From positions 496,001-560,000 of the forward strand of contig NZ_JAAXCY010000001.1 in NCBI RefSeq assembly GCF_014230465.1: a stretch of 64,000 bases of DNA. Reading direction: 5' to 3'. Made by a program: the position numbers and the translations under genes. The stretch comes from Pseudomonas cremoris. GTDB lineage: Bacteria; Pseudomonadota; Gammaproteobacteria; Pseudomonadales; Pseudomonadaceae. The notes beneath the pieces were generated by a model. That model ran no database searches. It worked only from the letters and a program-made list of their open reading frames with translations, and was not told the DNA's origin. Of this stretch, positions 1 to 8,708 are shown piece after piece; position 1 is the first letter of the stretch; each line of letters begins with the position of its first letter.

Positions 1-948
1 GACAAGATTTTTCACCAACCACTGGGCGGCAACGAAATGCCGCGCTTTGCCGGCATCGCCACCATGATGCGTCTTCCCCACCTGCAATCGGCCAAGGGCC
101 TGGACGCCGCCTTTATCGGCGTGCCCTTGGACATCGGCACCTCGCTGCGCGCCGGCACCCGCTTCGGGCCGCGTGAAATCCGCGCTGAGTCGGTGATGAT
201 CCGCCCCTACAACATGGCCACCGGCGCCGCACCGTTTGACTCGCTGTCGGTAGCCGATATCGGCGACGTAGCGATCAACACCTTCAACCTGCTCGACGCC
301 GTGCGCATCATCGAAGAAGCCTACGACGAGATTCTTGAGCACGATGTGATCCCGATGACCCTGGGCGGCGACCACACCATCACCCTGCCGATCCTGCGCG
401 CCATCCATAAGAAACACGGCAAGGTCGGGCTGGTGCACATCGATGCCCACGCCGACGTCAACGACCATATGTTCGGCGAGAAAATCGCCCACGGCACCAC
501 CTTCCGCCGCGCCGTAGAAGAAGGTCTGCTGGACTGCGACCGCGTGGTACAGATTGGCCTGCGTGCCCAGGGCTACACCGCCGAAGACTTCAACTGGAGC
601 CGCAAGCAAGGTTTCCGCGTGGTCCAGGCCGAAGAATGCTGGCACCACTCCCTCGCACCGCTGATGGCCGAAGTGCGTGAAAAAGTCGGCGGCGGCCCGG
701 TGTACCTGAGCTTTGATATCGACGGCATCGACCCCGCCTGGGCACCCGGCACCGGCACCCCGGAAATCGGCGGGCTGACCACCATCCAGGCCATCGAGAT
801 CATCCGTGGCTGCCAGGGCCTCGACCTGATTGGTTGTGACCTGGTAGAAGTTTCGCCGCCCTACGACACCACCGGCAACACCTCGTTGCTGGGCGCCAAC
901 TTGCTGTACGAGATGCTCTGCGTATTGCCTGGCGTGGCGCACCGCTAA
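1..948 (+). CDS. gbuA: Guanidinobutyrase/agmatinase-family ureohydrolase, 5' end cut by window edge
   Basis: This arginase-superfamily enzyme hydrolyses a guanidino compound to urea and an amine, most likely 4-guanidinobutyrate to GABA. The frame is open from base 1; the first in-frame ATG (37) is preceded by coding residues DKIFHQPLGGNE that fit the family N-terminus, so only the first codon or so is missing. The manganese ligands are visible as GGDHT, HIDAHAD and SFDIDGIDP. It is followed by an NTF2-like gene, an NCS1 permease and a sodium/solute symporter, the same order as PA1421-PA1418 in P. aeruginosa (from memory), where PA1421 is gbuA. That order is why guanidinobutyrase is preferred over agmatinase; substrate choice cannot be proven from sequence. 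A LysR gene gbuR would be expected upstream, outside the window. Confidence 0.88.
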   Translation, partial: DKIFHQPLGGNEMPRFAGIATMMRLPHLQSAKGLDAAFIGVPLDIGTSLRAGTRFGPREIRAESVMIRPYNMATGAAPFDSLSVADIGDVAINTFNLLDAVRIIEEAYDEILEHDVIPMTLGGDHTITLPILRAIHKKHGKVGLVHIDAHADVNDHMFGEKIAHGTTFRRAVEEGLLDCDRVVQIGLRAQGYTAEDFNWSRKQGFRVVQAEECWHHSLAPLMAEVREKVGGGPVYLSFDIDGIDPAWAPGTGTPEIGGLTTIQAIEIIRGCQGLDLIGCDLVEVSPPYDTTGNTSLLGANLLYEMLCVLPGVAHR

Positions 949-1370
949 TGAGCGCGCAAGAAGTCCTGCACGCCGCCGCCGACCTGGTGGCGGCCTTCGC
1001 CCGCAACGATCGCGCCGCTTATTTCGGCGCGTTCAGCAGCGACGCCAGCTTTGTGTTCTACACCCTCCCCCAGCCGCTGCTCAGTCGCGATGCCTACCAG
1101 GCGTTGTGGGACAGCTGGCGTCGGGACGAGGCGTTCGAAGTGCTCTCGTGCACCTCGAGCAACGCCTTTGTCAGCCTGCAAGGTGACGTGGCGATTTTTA
1201 TTCATGACGTGGCCACCGAGCTGCGCATGAACGGGGAGCAATTTTTTAGCCAGGAACGCGAGACCATTGTCTTCAAACGACAAGGATCTCGCACAGAACA
1301 AAAAGAAGGCCTGTGGCTAGCCTGTCACGAACATTTGTCCGCTATGCCGGAAGGGCTGCCGCCCCCTTAG
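948..1370 (+). CDS. NTF2/SnoaL-like protein of the guanidinobutyrate operon
   Basis: This 140-residue soluble protein has the look of the NTF2-like (SnoaL/DUF4440) cone fold: an N-terminal helix (LHAAADLVAAFARNDRAAYF), a Phe-rich core (FSSDASFVFYTLP) and a C-terminal strand ending LWLACHEHLS. The start ATG overlaps the gbuA stop by one base (TAATG), so the two are translationally coupled. It corresponds by position to PA1420. No catalytic residues can be assigned. A small accessory enzyme or binding protein for guanidino compounds or their products is an inference from the operon alone. Confidence 0.75.
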   Translation: MSAQEVLHAAADLVAAFARNDRAAYFGAFSSDASFVFYTLPQPLLSRDAYQALWDSWRRDEAFEVLSCTSSNAFVSLQGDVAIFIHDVATELRMNGEQFFSQERETIVFKRQGSRTEQKEGLWLACHEHLSAMPEGLPPP

Positions 1371-1391
1371 CCAATGTGATCGGAGCTGATC

Positions 1392-2903
1392 ATGAATAAT
1401 AAAAACAACGATAAAAGTATTCGAAAAATAGAAACCAACGGGGTCGAACAGATCCCGGATCACGAACGTACCGCCGGCCCTAAGGATCTGTTCCGACTGA
1501 TCTTCGGCGGTGCCAATACCTTTGCCACTGCCGTACTGGGCTCCTTCCCCGTGCTGTTCGGCTTGTCGTTCCAGGCCGGCGTCTGGGCGATTGTGCTGGG
1601 CGTATTGGTGGGCGCGCTGATCCTGGCGCCCATGGGCCTGTTCGGGCCGATCAATGGCACCAACAACGCCGTATCTTCCGGTGCACACTTCGGCGTGCAC
1701 GGGCGGATTGTCGGCTCATTCCTGTCGCTGCTGACGGCGATTGCCTTCTTCTCACTGTCAGTGTGGAGTTCAGGCGACGCGCTGGTGGGCGGTGCGAAAC
1801 GGCTGATCGGCCTGCCGGAAACTAACCTGACCCTGGGCATGGCCTACGGCGTGTTCGCGATTCTGGTGCTGACCGTGTGCATCTACGGCTTTCGCTTCAT
1901 GCTGTGGGTCAACCGTATTGCGGTGTGGGCTGCGAGCTTGCTGTTTTTGCTGGGCATCTTCGCCTTCGCACCGGCTTTTGACAGTCACTTTGCCGGCACG
2001 GTCGCCATGGGCCAGACCGGTTTCTGGGCCGCGTTCATTGGTGCTGCGTTGGTGGCCATGAGCAACCCGATTTCCTTCGGCGCGTTCCTGGGTGACTGGT
2101 CACGCTACATCCCGCGTGAGACGCCGAAAATGCGCATCATGCTGGCGGTAGTCGCTGCACAAATCGCCACCCTGATCCCGTTTCTGTTCGGCCTGGCCAC
2201 CGCGACCATCGTGGCGATCAAGGCACCGGACTACATCGCGGCCAACAATTATGTCGGCGGTTTGCTGGCAGTGGCGCCGAGCTGGTTTTTCCTGCCGGTG
2301 TGCCTGATCGCTGTGATCGGCGGCATGTCCACCGGAACGACTTCGCTGTATGGCACGGGGCTGGACATGTCCAGCGTGTTCCCGCGCTTGCTGTCGCGGG
2401 TCAAGGCCACGCTGCTGATTGGGGTGATGTCGATTGCCTTCATCTTTATCGGACGTTTCGCTGCCAACCTGGTGCAGAGCGTGTCGACTTTCGCCGTGCT
2501 GATCATCACCTGTACCACGCCGTGGATGGTGATGATGATCATTGGCCTGATCGTGCGTCGCGGCTTCTACTGCCCGGATGACCTGCAGGTATTCACCCGT
2601 GGTGAAACCGGCGGCCGCTACTGGTTCAGCCATGGCTGGAACTGGCGCGGGCTGGGGGCCTGGATCCCAAGTGCATTGGTGGGTTTGTGCTTCGTCAACT
2701 TGCCGGGCCAGTTCGTCGGGCCGCTGGGCAATCTGGCCGATGGCATCGATATCAGCTTGCCAGTGACGCTGGGGTTGGCGTCGGTGGTGTACCTGACGTT
2801 GCTTCGCGTGTTCCCGGAACCAGCCGCTGTCTATGGTCCTGCCGACCCTCGCAGCAAGCGCACGGATGCGCGCGTTAAACCGGCGCTGCAACCAGCCGCC
2901 TGA
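1392..2903 (+). CDS. NCS1-family cytosine/purine permease-like transporter
   Basis: This 503-residue inner-membrane protein has about 12 hydrophobic segments and belongs to the nucleobase:cation symporter-1 group, close to purine-cytosine permeases. The N-terminal half carries the glycine-rich stretch typical of the family (GPINGTNNAVSSGAHFGVHG) and the region SFGAFLGDWSRYIPRET resembles the conserved NCS1 substrate/cation loop. A hydrophilic, charged C-terminus follows the last helix near residue 470. It starts 21 bases after the preceding gene with AGCTGATC upstream. By position it matches PA1419, so uptake of guanidinobutyrate or a related amine is plausible, but the substrate is inferred only from the operon. 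Confidence 0.82.
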   Translation: MNNKNNDKSIRKIETNGVEQIPDHERTAGPKDLFRLIFGGANTFATAVLGSFPVLFGLSFQAGVWAIVLGVLVGALILAPMGLFGPINGTNNAVSSGAHFGVHGRIVGSFLSLLTAIAFFSLSVWSSGDALVGGAKRLIGLPETNLTLGMAYGVFAILVLTVCIYGFRFMLWVNRIAVWAASLLFLLGIFAFAPAFDSHFAGTVAMGQTGFWAAFIGAALVAMSNPISFGAFLGDWSRYIPRETPKMRIMLAVVAAQIATLIPFLFGLATATIVAIKAPDYIAANNYVGGLLAVAPSWFFLPVCLIAVIGGMSTGTTSLYGTGLDMSSVFPRLLSRVKATLLIGVMSIAFIFIGRFAANLVQSVSTFAVLIITCTTPWMVMMIIGLIVRRGFYCPDDLQVFTRGETGGRYWFSHGWNWRGLGAWIPSALVGLCFVNLPGQFVGPLGNLADGIDISLPVTLGLASVVYLTLLRVFPEPAAVYGPADPRSKRTDARVKPALQPAA

Positions 2904-2938
2904 TCGCCCATAAAAAAGATAACCGGAGAATCGCCGTC

Positions 2939-4321
2939 ATGGCTTTGGATTTATTCGTCGTACTCATCTACGCCGCCGGCATGCTCGTGCTCGGCTATTA
3001 CGGCATGCGCCGCGCCAAGACCCACGAGGACTACCTGGTAGCCGGTCGCAACCTGGGCCCGTCGCTGTACATGGGCACCATGGCTGCCACGGTATTGGGC
3101 GGTGCTTCTACCGTCGGCACCGTACGCCTGGGCTACGTGCATGGCATCTCCGGCTTCTGGCTGTGTGCCGCACTGGGCATGGGCATCATTGCGCTGAACC
3201 TGTTCCTGGCCAAGCCGCTGTTGAAGCTGAAGATTTTCACCGTCACCCAAGTGCTGGAAAAGCGCTACAACCCCATGGCCCGCCAAGCGAGTGCGGTGAT
3301 CATGCTGGCCTACGCGCTGATGATCGGCGTGACCTCGATCCTGGCCATCGGTACCGTGCTGCAAGTGCTGTTCGGCCTGCCGTTCTGGATTTCGGTGCTG
3401 CTGGGCGGTGGCGTGGTGGTGGTGTACTCGACCATCGGCGGCATGTGGTCGCTGACCCTCACCGACATCGTGCAGTTCGTGATCAAGACCGTCGGCCTGA
3501 TGTTTATCCTGCTGCCGATCTGCCTGTACCGCGTTGGCGGCTGGGATGAGTTGGTGGCCAAGCTGCCAGCGTCGAATTTCAGCTTCACCGCGATCGGCTG
3601 GGACACGATCATCACCTACTTCATGATCTACTTTTTCGGCATCCTGATCGGCCAGGACATCTGGCAACGGGTGTTCACCGCCCGTGACGAAAAGGTCGCC
3701 AAGTACGCCGGCACTTTCGCCGGGTTCTACTGCATCCTCTACGGCCTGGCCTGTGCGTTGATCGGCATGGCCGCGCACGTGCTGATCCCGGACCTGGACA
3801 ACGTCAACAACGCGTTTGCCGCTATCGTTAAAGTCTCGCTGCCGGACGGCATCCGCGGCCTGGTGATTGCAGCGGCACTGGCCGCGATGATGTCCACCGC
3901 CAGCGCCGGTTTGCTCGCAGCCTCCACCGTACTGACCGAAGACCTGCTGCCGCGTTTGCGTGGCGGTAAACAGTCGAGCCTGGCGATCAACCGCTTGTTC
4001 ACAATGCTGACGGGCATTGCCGTGCTGGGTATCGCGCTGGTGGTGAATGATGTGATCAGTGCGTTGACCCTGGCTTACAACCTGTTGGTGGGCGGCATGC
4101 TGATCCCACTCATCGGCGCGATCTTCTGGAAACGCGCGACCACCTCCGGAGCGATCACCTCGATGACGCTGGGCTTTGTGACGGCGCTGGTGTTCATGAT
4201 CAAGGATGGGTTGGATTCGAACACGCCGATCTACTACAGCCTGGCGATTGGGTTGGTGAGTTTTGTTGTAGTGAGTTTGCTGTCGCCCAAGCCGGAGGCA
4301 GCGGTGGCTCGGGCGGTTTGA
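2939..4321 (+). CDS. Sodium:solute symporter (SSS family)
   Basis: This 460-residue inner-membrane symporter has about 13 hydrophobic segments. The N-terminal TMs with the sequence GRNLGPSLYMGTMAATVLGGAS match the SSSF/LeuT-fold sodium-binding region, and a central STIGGMWSLTLTDIVQF block is typical of PutP/PanF-like members. It lies 35 bases after the NCS1 gene with a good ribosome site (ACCGGAG) and is the last gene of the operon before a strong terminator. Position matches PA1418. Two unrelated transporter families in one catabolic operon suggest uptake of two related substrates, which is inference. Confidence 0.85.
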   Translation: MALDLFVVLIYAAGMLVLGYYGMRRAKTHEDYLVAGRNLGPSLYMGTMAATVLGGASTVGTVRLGYVHGISGFWLCAALGMGIIALNLFLAKPLLKLKIFTVTQVLEKRYNPMARQASAVIMLAYALMIGVTSILAIGTVLQVLFGLPFWISVLLGGGVVVVYSTIGGMWSLTLTDIVQFVIKTVGLMFILLPICLYRVGGWDELVAKLPASNFSFTAIGWDTIITYFMIYFFGILIGQDIWQRVFTARDEKVAKYAGTFAGFYCILYGLACALIGMAAHVLIPDLDNVNNAFAAIVKVSLPDGIRGLVIAAALAAMMSTASAGLLAASTVLTEDLLPRLRGGKQSSLAINRLFTMLTGIAVLGIALVVNDVISALTLAYNLLVGGMLIPLIGAIFWKRATTSGAITSMTLGFVTALVFMIKDGLDSNTPIYYSLAIGLVSFVVVSLLSPKPEAAVARAV

Positions 4322-4352
4322 TGCATAACAGGATGTAGAGCGGTTTCTTCAG

Positions 4353-4386
4353 CGGGCGCGACGTCGGATGTCGCGCCCGTTTTTTT
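4353..4386 (+). terminator. Intrinsic terminator of the gbuA operon
   Basis: A perfect 10-bp stem, CGGGCGCGAC paired with GTCGCGCCCG around a 7-base loop, is followed at once by seven T residues. It lies 31 bases after the symporter stop and overlaps the stop of the converging gene at 4385. Confidence 0.93.
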
Positions 4387-5910
4387 ATGATTCAACTGAC
4401 AACCTTCGGTTTGCCTGGATAATTTCCTGGACTAGAGACGCCCCTACCAAACTCTGTGATATGCCCCCGGCCGCAATTCGATAATAGGCAGCGCAATAAA
4501 CTATCGAAACCTCCTCCCCCTCCCCCATCGTACTGACGACGACATGCTCTCTGCTCAATTCGGCAATTTCGCCCGAACTCAGATGCTTAGGCTGCAACTG
4601 AACCCCAGAGCGCCGCAAAAGGGCCTCTATCTCACCCTTTAAATGGACGAACTCGATATCGTAGGCTGCCTCCTTAAACAAGGGAGCCAGCGATGGATTG
4701 TCCGCAAGGAGCTTTTCAAACAATTCGATACCTGCGCGATGACACTCAACCGCCAAATACGGTATTGCAGGAAACCGATGACTGGCGCCATCGCGATCCT
4801 GATTGCCTTCGTAGATCGTCACCTGATAATTCGCCAACCGGAGCATCACCGCTTGAAGCAGACCGTTGATACCCCTGCCGATGATCGACACCTGCGGCGC
4901 ACCGGCTTCTAAGGGTTGCGAGGGAATCGCCAAGGATTGCGCAAGTTGGCGCCGGACAATGCCGCTCAGGGCCGTCAAGCTCAGTTGGACTGAGACCGCA
5001 TAGTCAAGGTCAACATTGCAGGCTTCGGTAGTGGCTGCGTGCGTCGTCAGGGTTGCAGGGTTGCGCCACGTGTCAACACTACAACCGAGCGTTTGTGTGC
5101 GCATCCGGAACGCATCCAATGTTGCAGGTCCGTAGTCCACTACAAGCTGGACGCCTTCAGCCACCGCCAACGTCTGCAAAGCATCATCACTAAAAACATC
5201 CGGTTTGGCGACGCAGACCAAGCGAGCGTGACTGTGCATGCACTGAATGAGGCCTCGATCAATACGATGTGCAGACTCATCATTCAGAGACAAGCAGATG
5301 GCGACAGCAGAAGCCCCCTCCAGCGCCTCTACCCAATCAACGACAAACGACACTCGACTATTGCAAAAGACTTTCTCGGTTCTATCGGGCGCTAGCCCCT
5401 GCCGAACCAACACCTTGATCCGAACGTCCGGATCTTGATCCAGCAGTAACTTGACCAGCTCTTGCCTACATTGCCGAACCCCAATACACAGACCTCATGC
5501 GGGGCAGTGAGATCGCCCAGTGTCAGCCAATGCGCGATATAAGCAGCAACATGCGGCGCGTTGATCCCAGGTGTATTGACCACTTGAATGCCGTGGGACT
5601 TGCAAAGATCCACCCGCACCTTATCCAAGCTTGTACCCCTGCGGACCAGGCAAAGATCTCCAAAGGGCTGAGATGCACGCCATTGATCAATGATGTCGGC
5701 ATCGATGGTTTGGTCGGCGACAATGATCGTGGATGGGCGCAGAAGGCCGATCTGTATCAGCAAAGCGTGCTTGGTTATTGTCGGGCGTAGAAACACTACG
5801 TTGCAGGGTGCGTCAGCCTTCCAGCGTTTCGACACAGGTGCGATCTGTAAAATATTGTCGGTTGTAGCGATGAGTGACGCAGCGACGGGCGGAACGGAAG
5901 AGAGCGTCAT
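4385..5910 (-). pseudogene. D-2-hydroxyacid dehydrogenase-like/FAD-domain fusion, broken by a frameshift
   Basis: Two overlapping frames make one protein of about 508 residues. The 5' part (from ATG 5910, ribosome site GGAG) has the substrate-domain signature IQVVNTPGINAPHVAAYIAH of D-2-hydroxyacid dehydrogenases and then the Rossmann start VLGFGNVGK. At about base 5461 the frame is lost by one base: the +1 frame reads LVKLLLDQDPDVRIKVLVRQ and continues to 4385. In the segment where the family has its catalytic Arg (NTARGG) this protein reads VCVAKPD, so the Arg appears replaced by Lys. About residue 335 a second dinucleotide fold begins (VSIIGRGINGL...YEGN), like an FAD-dependent oxidoreductase but much shorter than a full one. 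Function unknown; the break may be a real mutation or a sequencing error. It sits where PAO1-like genomes have other genes, suggesting insertion. Confidence 0.7.
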
Positions 5911-5966
5911 AGCGATATCTCCGCAAACTTACTGATACCCCGATAAGAGGCACTCAATAAATTGGG

Positions 5967-5989
5967 GGTAAACGATACAAATCATTACC
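5967..5989. promoter_or_regulatory. Imperfect palindrome upstream of the fusion gene, possible operator
   Basis: GGTAAACGAT-ACAA-ATCATTACC is a near-symmetrical AT-rich palindrome about 57 bases before the start of the broken fusion gene, in the position of an operator over its promoter. The regulator family is not recognised. Confidence 0.35.
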
Positions 5990-6159
5990 CGGCGGAATTC
6001 AACCTACGCGTGTCTTTAAAATCTAATAAGCCAGCCGATTCTGATAGGCAGGTAGCCCAATTCCGACACTGGAATGCAAAAGCCTGGTGATTGGGCGAGT
6101 GAAGGGGACGTTGGCGTTGTGGGCTGTGGCGGCTGTTTTTTTGCCTGACGTAGAACCCA

Positions 6160-6251
6160 ATGTGGGAGCGGGCTTGCTCGCGAAGGCGGCGTGACAGTCA
6201 ACCTTTCATCGACTGTCACACCGCCTTCGCGAGCAAGCCCGCTCCCACATG
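6160..6251. repeat. REPIN (two inverted REP palindromes)
   Basis: TGTGGGAGCGGGCTTGCTCG at one end and its exact inverse at the other enclose a short spacer that is itself partly palindromic (GTGACAGTC/GACTGTCAC). It lies 24 bases downstream of the small gene at 6275 and could form the 3' hairpin of its transcript. No RAYT transposase is in the window. Confidence 0.93.
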
Positions 6252-6274
6252 TTTAATCCTGCTTCGACCGGTAT

Positions 6275-6397
6275 TTACCTGCGACGTGGCCGGCGCTGCT
6301 CGTCGTCAGTGCGGATCGGAACCGGCTGCAGTGGCGGCTCGATCAAGCCCAGTGCAACACCGAGGTCGTGGAGCCAGTTTTGAATTTTCTCTTTCAT
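6275..6397 (-). CDS. Small 40-residue protein of the PA1414/SicX-type locus
   Basis: The reading frame from ATG 6397 codes MKEKIQNWLHDLGVALGLIE followed by a proline-rich and Arg-rich tail (PPLQPVPIRT...RRPRRR). A purine-rich ribosome site (AAAGGGGG) sits 6 bases before the ATG, so the longer frame to 6499 is not needed. The first 20 residues can form an amphipathic helix. Position next to the LysR gene and gbuA cluster matches PA1414. From memory, that locus yields the oxygen-responsive small RNA SicX in P. aeruginosa, so the transcript may act as an RNA, as a peptide, or both. An Anr-like site lies 119 bases upstream. Confidence 0.68.
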   Translation of the reverse strand: MKEKIQNWLHDLGVALGLIEPPLQPVPIRTDDEQRRPRRR

Positions 6398-6516
6398 GGT
6401 TTGCCCCCTTTGAGGGTAATGCTGGCGGGCGCAAATTCTGTCGCCCTTTCCTACAGTGATAGTAGCCCTAAGTCCTACGTAATGCTTGAACGAAACCACA
6501 ACGAACTATTACTGAA

Positions 6517-6530
6517 TTGATCTGAATCCT
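6517..6530 (-). promoter_or_regulatory. Anr/FNR-like half-degenerate site upstream of the small locus
   Basis: On the minus strand the sequence AGGAT-TCAG-ATCAA matches 8 of 10 defined positions of the FNR/Anr consensus TTGAT-N4-ATCAA. A -10-like TACTAT lies at 6464-6459; with it the site would centre near -71. Anr itself is encoded at 62448 in this window. Confidence 0.45.
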
Positions 6531-6540
6531 GACGGATCGT

Positions 6541-7434
6541 TCAAGCAATGGCGCGCGTGTCTTGCAACACCTCAGCCCTACCCACTTGCTGCAGGTCAAT
6601 CCACGCATTGAGGTTAGCGCCGAGCATACCCTTTCGCCACATCAGCCAGGTGGTCGCGGTGGCAAATGGCCCTGTCAGCGGATGAACGGACACACTGTCC
6701 TTGCCCGGCAAGCTTTCGAGCATGGATTCAGACATGAGCGCCACCCCGGAACCGGCAATCACACAGGCCAACATGCCCTGATAAGACTCGATCTCAATCG
6801 CCCGCCCCATCGCCACGTGCTCGTGGGAAAACCACGTCTCTAGCCGTGTGCGATAGGCGCAGCTGCGTCGGAACGTGAACACCGAGCGCCCCGCGACATC
6901 TTGCGGCCCCCGCACGGGCGGGTGATCGGCCTCACAGATCAATACCAGGCGCTCTTCACACAACGGCACACCGTCGAGTGTGGCGATCGTGATGGGGCCG
7001 TCCACAAAGGCAGCGTCCAGGCGACCGGTGATCAAGCCTTCAAGCAACTCACCGCTGGGCGCCGATTGCACTTGAAGGTTCACCATCGGAAACGCCTTGT
7101 GATAGCGCGCCAGCAGCTTGGGCAAATGAACCGCCGCCGTGCTGTACATACTGCCCAGTACAAAATCGCCAGCCGGTTGCCCGCCCTGCACCGCGCCGTG
7201 GGCTTCGTCATGCAAGGCCAGCAGGCGGGTGCTGTAGTCCAGCAACACTTTGCCCGCAGGAGAAAGCTGCAAGCGCTGGCGTTCACGCACGAACAGCTCG
7301 ACGCCGAGTTGTTCCTCCATCTGCTTGAGTCGCGTCGACAGGTTCGACGGCACGCGATGCAGGCGCTCGGCCGCGCGCGTAATGGAGCCCTCTTCCGCCA
7401 CGGCCTGGAAAATGCGCAATTGACTGAACTCCAT
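6541..7434 (-). CDS. LysR-family transcriptional regulator
   Basis: This 297-residue regulator has an N-terminal winged helix-turn-helix (LRIFQAVAEEGSITRAAERL...VPSNLSTRLKQMEEQLG) and a periplasmic-binding-like effector domain from about residue 90. The ATG at 7434 is chosen because GGAGAAAGG lies directly before it; the TTG at 7446 overlaps that site. It is divergent from the YbfB-type transporter at 7539 across 104 bases and is the likely regulator of it. By order it corresponds to PA1413. The inducer is unknown. Confidence 0.88.
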   Translation of the reverse strand: MEFSQLRIFQAVAEEGSITRAAERLHRVPSNLSTRLKQMEEQLGVELFVRERQRLQLSPAGKVLLDYSTRLLALHDEAHGAVQGGQPAGDFVLGSMYSTAAVHLPKLLARYHKAFPMVNLQVQSAPSGELLEGLITGRLDAAFVDGPITIATLDGVPLCEERLVLICEADHPPVRGPQDVAGRSVFTFRRSCAYRTRLETWFSHEHVAMGRAIEIESYQGMLACVIAGSGVALMSESMLESLPGKDSVSVHPLTGPFATATTWLMWRKGMLGANLNAWIDLQQVGRAEVLQDTRAIA

Positions 7435-7538
7435 ACCTTTCTCCAAAACTGAACAAGTTACTCACTATTATTCAATTTTACAGAAAGTCAATCAGCTTTA
7501 GCCTGAAGATCAATCGCTGACCTGCAGGAAACCCGAAC

Positions 7539-8708
7539 ATGTCACCCCTGATCCGCTTACTCGCCAGCTTTGTCGCCTTGATGATGGCGATGGGCATTGG
7601 CCGTTTCGCCCTCACCCCGCAAATGCCGCACTTGCTTAGCGAAGGCCAGATCGACCTGACGGGCGCCGGCCTGATCGCAGCGGCCAATTACCTGGGCTAC
7701 TTCGTAGGTGCGGTGGATTCGATCTTTGCACGCAGCCATCACCACATTCGCGGACGTCTATATGGAGGGCTGTGGTTATGCGTACTGCTGACCCTGGCGT
7801 CGTACTGGGCGCATGGGTTCTGGCCGCATTTGCTGTTGCGCTTTGGTACGGGTGTCGCCAGTGCATGGGCGCTGGTGATGATCACCAGCCTGAGCCAACC
7901 GCTGGCGATTGCTGCGGGTCGTCCGCGCCTTGGGGCGCTGGTATTTGCCGGGCCTGGCCTGGGGATTTTATTGACGGGTTTGCTGGCGCTGGGTTCGAAC
8001 CTGCTGGGACAAGATTCTGCAACGTTGTGGTTGGTGTATGGCGCGGTGGCGCTGGTGATGCTGCTGGCGATCCTGCCGTTCCTGCCGCAACCCACCTTCA
8101 CAGCCGCCCCCGACACCAGCGCCGGCAGCAATGAGAGCATCGCGCACCTGAGCTGGATCTACTTCCTCTACGGCTTGGGCTACATCATCCCGGCGACGTT
8201 TTTGTCGCAGATGGCCAGCGCGCAATTCAAGGGGGCCTGGCAGGCCGATCTGTTCTGGCCATGCTTTGGCTTGGCAGCGGCAATGGGCGTGATGGTCGCT
8301 AGCTTGCGCCGCAAGGACCTACACACCACCCGCCGTTGGTTGATGACCACGTTGTGGCTGCAAGCTCTCGGCGTATTCGCCTGCCTGCTGGGCAATGGCT
8401 GGGGCCTGGCATTGGGTGTGTTGCTGTGTGGCGCACCGTTCCTGGCGTGCATGCAGTTGGTGATGGCCCGCCTGCGGGACATCGCACCCCACGGCTACCA
8501 ACGCAGCACGGGCCTGCTCACGGCCAGCTTTGCCATCGGTCAATTGTGCGGGCCTTTGCTGGCATCGGTCAGCAGCCACCTGAGTGGTGGCCTGCAACCG
8601 GCGTTGGTCGTCGCCGGTTGCGGCTTGCTTGTGGCGGGGGCGTTGTTATTACGGCATTCAGCCAGCCACCAACGGAACGGGCGCGCGCACCTGTTCCCGT
8701 CGCGCTAA
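7539..8708 (+). CDS. MFS transporter of the YbfB/YjiJ family
   Basis: This 389-residue protein has 12 predicted membrane segments in two bundles of six with a cytoplasmic loop near residue 195. The N-terminus (ASFVALMMAMGIGRFALTPQ) is the characteristic YbfB/YjiJ signature, also written GIGRFxxTPxLP. AGGAA lies 9 bases before the ATG. It is divergent from a LysR gene, the usual arrangement for small-molecule exporters. Its last 51 bases overlap the end of the converging NCS1 gene. Substrate unknown. Confidence 0.87.
   Translation: MSPLIRLLASFVALMMAMGIGRFALTPQMPHLLSEGQIDLTGAGLIAAANYLGYFVGAVDSIFARSHHHIRGRLYGGLWLCVLLTLASYWAHGFWPHLLLRFGTGVASAWALVMITSLSQPLAIAAGRPRLGALVFAGPGLGILLTGLLALGSNLLGQDSATLWLVYGAVALVMLLAILPFLPQPTFTAAPDTSAGSNESIAHLSWIYFLYGLGYIIPATFLSQMASAQFKGAWQADLFWPCFGLAAAMGVMVASLRRKDLHTTRRWLMTTLWLQALGVFACLLGNGWGLALGVLLCGAPFLACMQLVMARLRDIAPHGYQRSTGLLTASFAIGQLCGPLLASVSSHLSGGLQPALVVAGCGLLVAGALLLRHSASHQRNGRAHLFPSR

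Larger units (their letters stand above)
5911..6274. other. Gene-free stretch of 364 bases
   Basis: No coding frame in this stretch looks real. It holds the palindrome at 5967-5989, an AT-rich presumed promoter for the minus-strand fusion gene, and the REPIN at 6160-6251. The segment 5990-6159 shows nothing recognisable. Confidence 0.6.

Noticed and set aside
4385..5910. Two separate overlapping genes instead of one broken gene
   Set aside because: The second frame continues the Rossmann fold exactly where the first leaves it, and no start codon with a ribosome site exists at the junction. A single-base frame loss explains both.
5967..5989. A Fur box
   Set aside because: The half-sites AATGAT and ATCGTT are four bases apart and not one, and the flanks do not match the 19-base consensus.
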